Source: Micromonospora tarapacensis
Lineage (GTDB): Bacteria > Actinomycetota > Actinomycetes > Mycobacteriales > Micromonosporaceae
Direction: 5' to 3'
Assembly (NCBI RefSeq): GCF_019697375.1
Contig: NZ_JAHCDI010000003.1
Location: 930,001 to 994,000, forward strand
DNA: 64,000 bases
Positions within the stretch are counted from its first letter, which is position 1. Each line of letters starts with the position of its first letter. The translations under genes were made by a program, and so were the position numbers. Below, one piece after another: positions 43,581-50,033 of this stretch. Below the pieces are notes generated by a model, which did not search any database, was not told the DNA's origin, and worked only from the letters and a program-made list of their open reading frames with translations.

Positions 43581-43750
43581 GCCTCGACCACCTGACGGAC
43601 GAGACGAGCTTCTACCGCGCCGTTCACCATCTGGCCGAGATCGCCTGGGACAAAAACCTCACAGTCGAAGCGTTGCTCTCCTTGGCTGAGGTCGTCGACC
43701 CCATCGAGCCGCCGGACACCCCGGCGATGGCCACGGAACCAGGTTCGTGA
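43577..43750 (+). CDS. Small element protein, second of the coupled run
   Basis: This 57-residue protein has an N-terminal helix (TDETSFYRAVHHLAEIAWDK) and a Pro-rich acidic tail. It starts at a GTG inside the stop of the previous gene and ends in TGATG, overlapping the next start. The function is unknown. Confidence 0.55.
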   Translation: MSLDHLTDETSFYRAVHHLAEIAWDKNLTVEALLSLAEVVDPIEPPDTPAMATEPGS

Positions 43751-43938
43751 TGGCCGTCTACTTGAGCGCCGCCATCCTCGATGAGCTGGCCGCCGCGCAG
43801 ACGACCATCAACCAGCACGTCACTGGCTGCGCACGCTGCGGCACCAACAATCTCTGTTACGACCGCATCGAGGCCGAGCGGGTCTTCTTGCGCTACGACC
43901 GGTTGCCGCACCGGACACCTGGCCTCACGCGCTCCTGA
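43750..43938 (+). CDS. Small cysteine-containing element protein, third of the coupled run
   Basis: This 62-residue protein has a helix (SAAILDELAAAQTTINQHV) followed by TGCARCGTNNLCYDRIEAE. Its three Cys (CxxC plus C) may bind zinc. The TGATG overlaps on both sides show translational coupling. The function is unknown. Confidence 0.55.
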   Translation: MAVYLSAAILDELAAAQTTINQHVTGCARCGTNNLCYDRIEAERVFLRYDRLPHRTPGLTRS

Positions 43939-44156
43939 TGGACGGCGAACTAACCAGGGTCACGGTCAACCTCGTCCCGGCTGCCGTCGTCGCCCTCAAC
44001 TCTGCTTGCGACCGGGCGCGGGAGAGCAAGACCGACGCTATCAACCGCGCCGTGAGCCTCCTCCCGGTCATCTACGAGCTGCTTGAGCGCAGCGACGACA
44101 GGTCTCTCGTCGTCATCCAGCCGGACGGCCGGGTTGAGCGGGTCTATCTTCTGTGA
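43938..44156 (+). CDS. Ribbon-helix-helix-like small protein, fourth of the coupled run
   Basis: This 72-residue protein begins RVTVNLVPAAVVALNSACDR, then ESKTDAINRAVSLLPVIYEL, which is the strand-helix-helix pattern of ribbon-helix-helix DNA-binding proteins. It ends with a beta hairpin (SLVVIQPDGRVERVYLL). Related small proteins in actinobacterial elements are annotated only as hypothetical. It may regulate this operon. Confidence 0.6.
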   Translation: MDGELTRVTVNLVPAAVVALNSACDRARESKTDAINRAVSLLPVIYELLERSDDRSLVVIQPDGRVERVYLL

Positions 44157-44167
44157 GAGGAGCGGGC

Positions 44168-44392
44168 GTGTACCGACTGTCGTGGCACCCGGAGGACCCT
44201 CCGGCTGAACCGCCGCCGGGCTGCCTGGACGCTCAGCGTTGGCGTGCCGCGTGTTGTCTGTACGGCGAAGACCAGCTTGAGGACGCTGCGACAAGAGCGG
44301 CCCGGACTGCCGCCGCACAACAGGTCGTCAACGCGCACGTTGTCGACTGCGCCGGTTCCGCGGCGCCATATGGATACTCCTCCGCGACCTAG
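44168..44392 (+). CDS. Small element protein, last of the coupled run
   Basis: This protein has 74 residues from the GTG at 44168, chosen because GAGAGGAG lies five bases upstream. It begins with YRLSWHPEDPPAEPPPGCLD and carries three further cysteines, two of them adjacent (ACCLYG). The function is unknown. After it the sequence becomes AT-richer. Confidence 0.5.
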   Translation: MYRLSWHPEDPPAEPPPGCLDAQRWRAACCLYGEDQLEDAATRAARTAAAQQVVNAHVVDCAGSAAPYGYSSAT

Positions 44393-44497
44393 AGCTACGA
44401 ACAGACGATCATGATCGGCGGTTCCGCGATCTGCTGATTCGGGAAGGCGATATGGACCAAGCGACCGGAGTAAGAAGACTAGTCATCCGTAAAGGTT

Positions 44498-46324
44498 TCA
44501 ATCAGAGGCCCGTACTTTCAGAGAATCAAATACACACTCGGCAGCACCTCCGTGCTTATCACTTCCCGTAACGGCCGCTAAGCCAAGCGTTACCGGAAAC
44601 TGATCGACTTCAGCGCGCAACGCTTGGATGTCATCCACAAAAAACCTAATTTGGTTACCCTCACCGTAGACTGCCAATTTCGTTGAAGATGAGTAGTGCC
44701 AGTTTGACCAGTTCAAGAGCTTCGGTGAAAAGTTGATGAATGGCATGTGGGCGAGGCGATCGGCCGACGGCGCTTCGCTCACAGAGACAGACTCCGACTC
44801 ATCCCGCTCGACCCGAAGAAACTCCGGGCGGTAAACCGGCTTGCGAGTAAGCTCATAAGGCCTAACGTAATATTGATTTTGTTCTTTCCTCACGCGCAGC
44901 AGGAATTCCCCGCTTTCGGTTATAACTTGCAAACCACAGAGGGTAGGCGCATCGGCAGTACCACTGCGAAAGGTAGTCTCAACGTAGTACTCGCCCGCCG
45001 CTATCTCCCCAGCCTGGTAGCTGATCACCCCCCGACGTGTCGTGAAGGCTTTGAGATGCAACGATTCCTCCAAGACGCTACAAGAAACAGACATGGAGGG
45101 GTGATCGGAAACAGGATCACTGACCTCAGGACAATTAGTTTCAATGAAACCATTGAAAACTGGATTCCACGTCGAGGCACGTAACGTGATGTTGTTCGGA
45201 ATTTGAGTCCCGAGAGACGACACTAGAGGATCATCAATGATGTAATCGACCCTAGCCTGATCAGATAAGTGGTTCACATATGCAGAGAAGTTCGTAAGCA
45301 GAAGAATCGCTGTTGCTACTCCGGTCCAACCGGCAAAATGGAGCCCTTCCTTCGCAGATTGCAGACTTCTAATGACGGCTATGGCCCAAAACCCAAGAGC
45401 AAGAAGAGACATAACCACAAGTGACATGATGAACTTGGAAGTAACTTCCTGTATCCCGAATACACGTAGCGAAGCGGCTGGCGGAAAGGAAGCCGTCCAA
45501 ATGAGTAGGACTGGATCGAGGAAGGCAGCTAGCAGGAAGATTATAAAGCGCACTCTTTTGGCCCAGAAGACCAATCCTGATGAGCGCAGAAGGTATCGAA
45601 GGCCGTTCAGGCTTACGCCGAACGTTGTCGGTTTGGGCTGCTCCTCGAAGTCAAGGCTAACCTCAACGATCCCTTCGTTTTCGGACTCGATAGCCCATCC
45701 GTCGATGTCCGAACCATTATCCGCTACGACCAACGCTTGATTTAGCGCCGCAGGCGAAAAACTCTCTCCTGCCGGCTTGCTCCCTGCGTCTATAGGCCGT
45801 ACCAGAATAGAGGACTCACCACTTGGCTCCGTGAGCGACAGAGGAATGGACTCTACAGAAAATTCCTCTATGCTCCGAAATAGAGCGTGCAGACAGGGGC
45901 CAATATTCTTATCTTTCCCGGCATTTCGTGCCGTTTTGATCGGCTTTCCCCGGGAACGCTGAAACTGGCCAGCGCGCCGCAATCGCTGCTGCATTGGGTC
46001 ATCTGGATCCTCATATCTCGGACATGGCGGGTCCGCCATTTTTGGATCACGCATGCCGATGGCTTCGGCTCCGCCCAGGACTGCACTCCCTGGCCGATCC
46101 TTCCTTCGTTCCAACTCGATCGCGGCAGTAAGAAGTCGTTCCAAATAGTCTGTTGAAGGCGACCCTTCAAGGTCAACGCCCTGCCGTCGGAGCCGACGGG
46201 CTACATAGGCTGAGAATCCATGGCAGGAAAACAGGGAATCCCGGCTGACGCCCTTAAGCACAAGATCTCTGAAATCGCCAACGACCGCCGTTTGGTCTGA
46301 GTTGATACGGACGGGTTGGTTCAC
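44498..46324 (-). CDS. Large membrane protein with N-terminal cytoplasmic domain and jelly-roll-like ectodomain
   Basis: This 608-residue protein has a cytoplasmic part (residues 1-250) that begins with a compact helical domain (DFRDLVLKGVSRDSLFSCHG, YLERLLTAAIELERR). The domain resembles the small effector-associated adaptor domains of bacterial conflict proteins. Three membrane helices lie at about 258-280, 297-322 and 327-350. Residues 355-608 look like a concanavalin/LamG-type beta sandwich (ISYQAGEIAAGEYYVETTFR, IRFFVDDIQALRAEVDQFPV, CVFDSLKVRA). Third-position GC is far lower than in the host. I do not recognise the whole protein. The layout suggests surface sensing coupled to an inner signalling domain. 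Confidence 0.65.
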   Translation of the reverse strand: MNQPVRINSDQTAVVGDFRDLVLKGVSRDSLFSCHGFSAYVARRLRRQGVDLEGSPSTDYLERLLTAAIELERRKDRPGSAVLGGAEAIGMRDPKMADPPCPRYEDPDDPMQQRLRRAGQFQRSRGKPIKTARNAGKDKNIGPCLHALFRSIEEFSVESIPLSLTEPSGESSILVRPIDAGSKPAGESFSPAALNQALVVADNGSDIDGWAIESENEGIVEVSLDFEEQPKPTTFGVSLNGLRYLLRSSGLVFWAKRVRFIIFLLAAFLDPVLLIWTASFPPAASLRVFGIQEVTSKFIMSLVVMSLLALGFWAIAVIRSLQSAKEGLHFAGWTGVATAILLLTNFSAYVNHLSDQARVDYIIDDPLVSSLGTQIPNNITLRASTWNPVFNGFIETNCPEVSDPVSDHPSMSVSCSVLEESLHLKAFTTRRGVISYQAGEIAAGEYYVETTFRSGTADAPTLCGLQVITESGEFLLRVRKEQNQYYVRPYELTRKPVYRPEFLRVERDESESVSVSEAPSADRLAHMPFINFSPKLLNWSNWHYSSSTKLAVYGEGNQIRFFVDDIQALRAEVDQFPVTLGLAAVTGSDKHGGAAECVFDSLKVRASD

Positions 46325-46385
46325 AACCTGACCCCTCTACCTAGTTGACCCTAAAACTACAGCAAGTACGGTGCGGTTAAGATCA

Positions 46386-46414
46386 TTTACAAAATGTCCA
46401 GATTGTGTTATTTA
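46386..46414 (+). promoter_or_regulatory. Likely promoter of the 46453 gene
   Basis: TTTACA (46386-46391) and TATTTA (46409-46414) are separated by 17 bases in an AT-rich divergent gap. A strong ribosome-binding site (AAAGGAGG) and the GTG start at 46453 follow. Confidence 0.55.
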
Positions 46415-46452
46415 AGTAGAAAGGGTAAGATCACAAAGGAGGCGACAGAGAC

Positions 46453-46815
46453 GTGTCTAGTGTTGCAGAAAAAGCGGCACAAGAGTTCATCAGCTACATG
46501 AGGTCAACGCAAAGCGGCAACGACTCCCCCCGGTCGCTCGTTAGCCACATTGAAGAGTGGCTGACTGACGGCAATAAGGGATTGTTCCATACTGGCGGCC
46601 AGGTAACCGTTTGTCTGCGGACGATAATCCACGTCCTTCATCGAGTGATGGCGGACCCGAACATTCTGGACTATATCGGACCAGATGGAACAAGGGTTCC
46701 CCTCCAACTCAGCGGCGTATTTTTCGAATCTGAGGGGCAAGTGGACGAAGGCTGCACCGACCCCGAGGAGTTTGGGGTAACCCTCTTCGAGCTTGGTCTT
46801 CAACAGCATTCCTGA
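46453..46815 (+). CDS. Element protein of unknown function (120 residues)
   Basis: This soluble, mostly helical protein has a first half (AAQEFISYMRSTQSGNDSPR, SLVSHIEEWLTDGNKG) and a central TVCLRTIIHVLHRVMADPNI. No motif is recognised. AAAGGAGG before the GTG and a good upstream promoter make it a confident gene. It is divergent from the large membrane-protein gene. Confidence 0.65.
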   Translation: MSSVAEKAAQEFISYMRSTQSGNDSPRSLVSHIEEWLTDGNKGLFHTGGQVTVCLRTIIHVLHRVMADPNILDYIGPDGTRVPLQLSGVFFESEGQVDEGCTDPEEFGVTLFELGLQQHS

Positions 46816-47116
46816 TCTCCTTGCATCTTGGCCGCCCTGTTCTCCCAGTTCGAGAGCGGGGCGGCCGATCATCCCCTGGGCGTCCTGGCAGCATCTTTGC
46901 TGCATCCGGGCGTCCTTTTTCTATCCTTTCATTATCCACGACGCTGACATTCTCATGTCAACCGGCTACGTTTCTCATTGGCTCCCTCAGGCATCGCCTT
47001 CTAACGAGGAAATTCCGACGAGAGCGATTTCGTGGTCCACTAGCGAGAGGAATGGCTAATGTCATCATCCATTGCCCGCAGCGATATGAATGCGGCCCAC
47101 GTAGGAAGGAGTACAT
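46816..47116. other. 301-base gap inside the element
   Basis: The gap holds a hairpin (GGCCGCCC near 46842 pairing with GGGCGGCC near 46870), a second small one (GCAGCA-TCTT-TGCTGC near 46890), and an AT-rich stretch ending in CTTTTTCT that could terminate the 46453 gene. A 39-codon Cys-rich frame at 47052-47171 overlaps the next gene out of frame and is not called. Confidence 0.45.
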
Positions 47117-47407
47117 ATGTCAAGTGAATTGGAGCGCCGCATCCAAGAGCGACTGCCCGGCCTGCCCATGAACTACTCCACCCGCCGCCAACTCCGTCAG
47201 GTCTTTACGGAAACCGGCGTGGCGATCATCAAGAACGACGCTGCCGCCAGCGTCACCCGCAACGCCATGAAGAACGCCACTGACCTTGTGGACGAGGCGC
47301 GGCGGATGTCCGCAGGCGATCCAGTCAAAGAGATGATCGCTATTCGCCTGGTACAGGACTACGTCGAGCGTACCCAGGCCGCCAACCGCAACATTCTCGG
47401 TTGGTAG
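47117..47407 (+). CDS. Small helical element protein (96 residues)
   Basis: The protein is all helical by appearance: SSELERRIQERLPGLPMNYS, TRRQLRQVFTETGVAIIKND, then KNATDLVDEARRMSAGDPVK. AGGAAGGAG precedes the ATG. No family is recognised. It heads the rightward run that continues into the CAP-domain gene and the mobility genes, so it may belong to the transfer module. Confidence 0.6.
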   Translation: MSSELERRIQERLPGLPMNYSTRRQLRQVFTETGVAIIKNDAAASVTRNAMKNATDLVDEARRMSAGDPVKEMIAIRLVQDYVERTQAANRNILGW

Positions 47408-47413
47408 GCCGGG

Positions 47414-47539
47414 ATGGATAACATCCGCATCTTGCAAGTACTCGCCTATTCCTTCGCGTGGAAGTACATCACCCTCTGGCGTATCAAGCTGGTTGGTGTC
47501 TACGTCGACTTGGGAGGGGTGGATAGGCATGACCGCTGA
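47414..47539 (+). CDS. Short peptide gene overlapping the CAP-domain gene
   Basis: This 41-codon frame begins MDNIRILQVLAYSFAWKYIT, with an amphipathic, Trp-rich centre. It starts seven bases after the previous stop and ends eleven bases into the next gene (ATGACCGCTGA overlap). The tight overlaps suggest translation. The product could be a coupling peptide or an artefact. Confidence 0.4.
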   Translation: MDNIRILQVLAYSFAWKYITLWRIKLVGVYVDLGGVDRHDR

Positions 47540-48017
47540 CTTCAAGGGGAGTTTCAGAGAAAGCATCGACACATTGGCCGCCAGTAAGATGTCTCTTAAC
47601 CCGCGGGCACTTCTCTACCAGGCAAACTTCGCCCGTCACCTGGCGAGTATTAGAGGCCGTAAGGGATTTCGCCTACTGCCGCTGCGCTGGGATGACCGGC
47701 TTGAAGTGGCGGCAGCGTTCCATGCCGTCGATATGCACGAGCGCAACTTTTTTGCTCACCAGTCGCCCGAGGGCGATGGTCCCGGTGATCGGGCACGGGC
47801 AGTGGGCTATGTGCAGGGCTGGATAGCCGAGAACAACGCCAGGGGCGCCGACCGGGCAGGCGAAGTACACGACGCCTGGGTCAACAGCCCAGAACACTAT
47901 GCCAACATTATCGACCCGAAGTACAAAGTCTTTGCCGCCGCTAGATCCGGCATCTACTGGGTTGAGATGTTCGGTAGCGAAGTCATGGCTAAAGAAGCAA
48001 CGTGGACGCTGCCATGA
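47529..48017 (+). CDS. CAP/SCP-domain protein without signal peptide
   Basis: This 162-residue protein has the CAP superfamily core. LRWDDRLEVAAAFHAVDMHE precedes the signature FFAHQSPEGDGPGDRARAVGY, which contains His77; the WVNSPEHYANI block and the final YWVEMFGS follow. Bacterial CAP proteins are normally secreted and bind lipids, metals or cell-wall material. Here no signal peptide or membrane segment precedes the domain. GGGAGGGG before the ATG supports the start. Its place in the transfer-side operon suggests a role at the envelope during transfer, but that is inferred. Confidence 0.75.
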   Translation: MTADFKGSFRESIDTLAASKMSLNPRALLYQANFARHLASIRGRKGFRLLPLRWDDRLEVAAAFHAVDMHERNFFAHQSPEGDGPGDRARAVGYVQGWIAENNARGADRAGEVHDAWVNSPEHYANIIDPKYKVFAAARSGIYWVEMFGSEVMAKEATWTLP

Positions 48018-48076
48018 AGCGCGTCCACGCCTGGCTCATAGCTGCCCAAATCTCCGCAGATTGAGGAGTGAACCCT

Positions 48077-48448
48077 ATGGCAAGAAGGAATATCCGCGTA
48101 AGCGACCTCACCGGCGAACCCATCAAGAAGCGACACGACATTGTGACCGTCGTAGTTCACCGTCACCCAAGTCTCCAGGAAGGCGCGGTCATCATGGAAG
48201 CCGCGTTGGATGAGCTGGTGGGCATCGACAGCGAGCAGCTCGCCGTCATCGAGCTGTGGTTTGCGAACGGCCAGGAGGTCATGCTTAACATCAAGGCCGA
48301 CGCCTTCAACAGCCTGGCGACCACGTCGCCGATGGCCGAGCTGCTGGCCAAAGCTCAGAAGCGCAAGCGGTGGTATATCGCGCTTGAGCGGAAAGCTCAT
48401 CGCGCCCTGAGCCGAAAAGACGTAATCGGCCTGCCCCGGTCGACATGA
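48077..48448 (+). CDS. Element protein of unknown function (123 residues)
   Basis: This soluble basic protein begins ARRNIRVSDLTGEPIKKRHD and then has a beta-rich middle (IVTVVVHRHPSLQEGAVIME, LAVIELWFANGQEVMLNIKA). The opening resembles the Lsr2-like dimerisation start in a general way, but no HTH or AT-hook follows. GAGGAG lies nine bases before the ATG at 48077. The function is unknown. Confidence 0.55.
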   Translation: MARRNIRVSDLTGEPIKKRHDIVTVVVHRHPSLQEGAVIMEAALDELVGIDSEQLAVIELWFANGQEVMLNIKADAFNSLATTSPMAELLAKAQKRKRWYIALERKAHRALSRKDVIGLPRST

Positions 48449-48467
48449 TGCTTCGGGGCGGGATCGA

Positions 48468-48647
48468 ATGAAATACGAACGCGTGAGTACTTGGCGTTCC
48501 AAGGTTGTCGGTTCGATTGTAATTCTCCTTGGGGTTGCCGTCGCATCCCGCGCGGCGTGGGAGCTGCTGCGCCCGCTCTTGCCTGTCATTCTCGTGCTGC
48601 TGTGCCTCATCTTCATCTACTGGCTGGTAATCGCTCGGCGTCGGTAG
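48468..48647 (+). CDS. Small two-helix membrane protein
   Basis: This 59-residue protein has two hydrophobic segments (VVGSIVILLGVAVASRAAWE and LLPVILVLLCLIFIYWLVI) and a basic tail RRR. The same size and layout is seen in the small Spd-type or accessory transfer proteins of actinomycete plasmids. It lies among the transfer-side genes. No sequence motif is recognised. Confidence 0.55.
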   Translation: MKYERVSTWRSKVVGSIVILLGVAVASRAAWELLRPLLPVILVLLCLIFIYWLVIARRR

Positions 48648-48717
48648 CTCGCCGAAGACGGCCCGTGCTGTTTCAGTGTCAGTACTCAAATTCAGGAAAG
48701 GAGCTGTCGGTATCTCT

Positions 48718-48894
48718 ATGCCTCGTAAGGGCAGGAAGCGAATCGTCGGAAAGCGGGAGGACATCGCGCGGCGACTGCGGGAAGAGTCGTTGTCGGAGTT
48801 GAAGGATGCACTCCGTGATGGAGGGCATGACGAGTCGGACGACACGCATGCTATCGGAGACTCGACCGACGAAATGGAGGTACGCCAGGCATGA
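48718..48894 (+). CDS. Small charged element protein
   Basis: This 58-residue protein has a basic first half (PRKGRKRIVGKREDIARRLR) and an acidic second half (GGHDESDDTHAIGDSTDEME). A GTG at 48676 would extend it by 14 residues; AAAGGAG lies between the two candidate starts. Its stop overlaps the start of the DUF2637-like gene. The function is unknown. Confidence 0.5.
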   Translation: MPRKGRKRIVGKREDIARRLREESLSELKDALRDGGHDESDDTHAIGDSTDEMEVRQA

Positions 48895-49535
48895 ATAGCG
48901 TCGTGACGGCTGTGCCCGAGCGCCCCCGCGATTGGTGGGTTACTTTGGGCATGGCCGTCTCGGCTACGTCGGCGGCGGCCAGTAGCTTCTCGGGTCTCAT
49001 GTCCTTGGCTGAGGTGGCTGGTTGGACACAGTTCATGGCACCGCTGCTGCCGCTGACGGTGGATGCCTATGCGATGACAGCCACACGGGTGTGGCTGTCA
49101 GGTACCGCAACCTCCGCGAGGGCACAGCAATTCGCCAGAAGCAACGCCATCGGGGCAATTCTGTTATCGCTTGCCGGTAACGCGACATGGCACCTTGTTA
49201 AGGCCGACCTTCTGGACGTGGGCTGGGTCATCGTCCTCGGCGTGGGTTCTGTGCCGCCGGTAGTACTCGGGCTGATCTCGCATCTTGCGGTTCTGCGTCG
49301 CCAGGTGGATACACCGGACCGACCGCAAGGACCGAGTACGGCGGTTCGTACCGAGTACGGTCCCCGGTACGACGACGAGGCCGCCTTGCTGGAGGCGGCG
49401 CGGGCAGCGAACGCGGCGCACCTCGCCGCACACGGCAAGCCCATCACCCGTGACGCGTTGAGAAAAACCCTGAGGGTCAGCGGCCAGCGCGCGACTGACG
49501 TACTCCGGGTGTTGCGGAAGGCCGATCCAGCCTGA
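48891..49535 (+). CDS. DUF2637/Spd-like membrane protein with C-terminal HTH-like tail
   Basis: This 214-residue protein has four membrane helices in the first 145 residues (LGMAVSATSAAASSFSGLMS, WTQFMAPLLPLTVDAYAMTA, AIGAILLSLAGNATWHLV, VIVLGVGSVPPVVLGLISHL). That is the layout of DUF2637 and of the spread (Spd) proteins of actinomycete conjugative elements. The last 50 residues (KPITRDALRKTLRVSGQRAT, DVLRVLRKADP) form a helix-turn-helix-like tail. Spd proteins are thought to help element DNA spread between cells of a mycelium. The start overlaps the previous stop. Confidence 0.7.
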   Translation: MNSVVTAVPERPRDWWVTLGMAVSATSAAASSFSGLMSLAEVAGWTQFMAPLLPLTVDAYAMTATRVWLSGTATSARAQQFARSNAIGAILLSLAGNATWHLVKADLLDVGWVIVLGVGSVPPVVLGLISHLAVLRRQVDTPDRPQGPSTAVRTEYGPRYDDEAALLEAARAANAAHLAAHGKPITRDALRKTLRVSGQRATDVLRVLRKADPA

Positions 49536-49835
49536 CAAACGGCTGTGGCTCCCCTTCGGTCACGGCTTGCCGATCGGTGTTGTAGAAATGACATTTTTCG
49601 TTGACTGGAATAGCAAAAATACCGCATATCTAGATGCGGACGGAAAGTCCTTGGGCTGTCCGGGCAGTGCAAGTCGTCGCAGACATATTGCTGCCCGAAC
49701 AGCTTGGTGAGCCGGTTGAGGGCTCGGGGAAAAGTTAATCACAATTGTCCTACGCATGCAATGTGTAGCTCTATTTGTGATGCCCTGAGCCACAGCTTGG
49801 TCCAATCCGTCCTCTAACGACAGGAGGAGATTTTC
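49536..49835. other. Non-coding region upstream of the mobilization genes, possible oriT
   Basis: This AT-rich stretch holds an 18-bp palindrome-like repeat (CCGCAT-ATCTAG-ATGCGG, 49622-49639). A 13-bp inverted repeat with one mismatch follows (GCTGTCCGGGCAG, 49655-49667, with 49691-49703). Paired repeats directly upstream of coupling and relaxation genes are the usual setting of a transfer origin. A 39-codon frame from 49590 is not supported by a ribosome-binding site. Confidence 0.45.
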
Positions 49836-50033
49836 GTGAATGAAAGCAAAAATGACAACAACGCGCCATTGCGCGTAACCGGAGAGGAGCGGAAACATCC
49901 CGCGATCCGCCAACTGGCGCGGGCTTGCATTGAGTTGGCGCGTCAGCGGATAGCACGCGGGTCGGACGCCAACGCTCCAGCAGCGGGCACGTCTGAAGGC
50001 GGCCCGGCAGAGACGGAGGCGCGGCGTGGCTGA
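49836..50033 (+). CDS. Small protein coupled to the coupling-ATPase gene
   Basis: This 65-residue soluble protein (RVTGEERKHPAIRQLARACI, ELARQRIARGSDANAPAAGT) has a helical first half and a disordered tail. AGGAGGAG lies before the GTG, and the gene overlaps the start of the ATPase gene by eight bases. It may be an accessory mobilization protein. No family is recognised. Confidence 0.55.
   Translation: MNESKNDNNAPLRVTGEERKHPAIRQLARACIELARQRIARGSDANAPAAGTSEGGPAETEARRG

Noticed and set aside
47052..47171. 39-codon Cys-rich frame beginning MANVIIHCPQRYECGPRR
   Set aside because: The Shine-Dalgarno-like AGAGGA touches the ATG, and most of the frame overlaps the better supported 47117-47407 gene in another frame.
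49590..49709. 39-codon frame beginning MTFFVDWNSKNTAYLDADGK
   Set aside because: It has no ribosome-binding site and overlaps the inverted repeats proposed as oriT. The protein-like look of its start is not enough.
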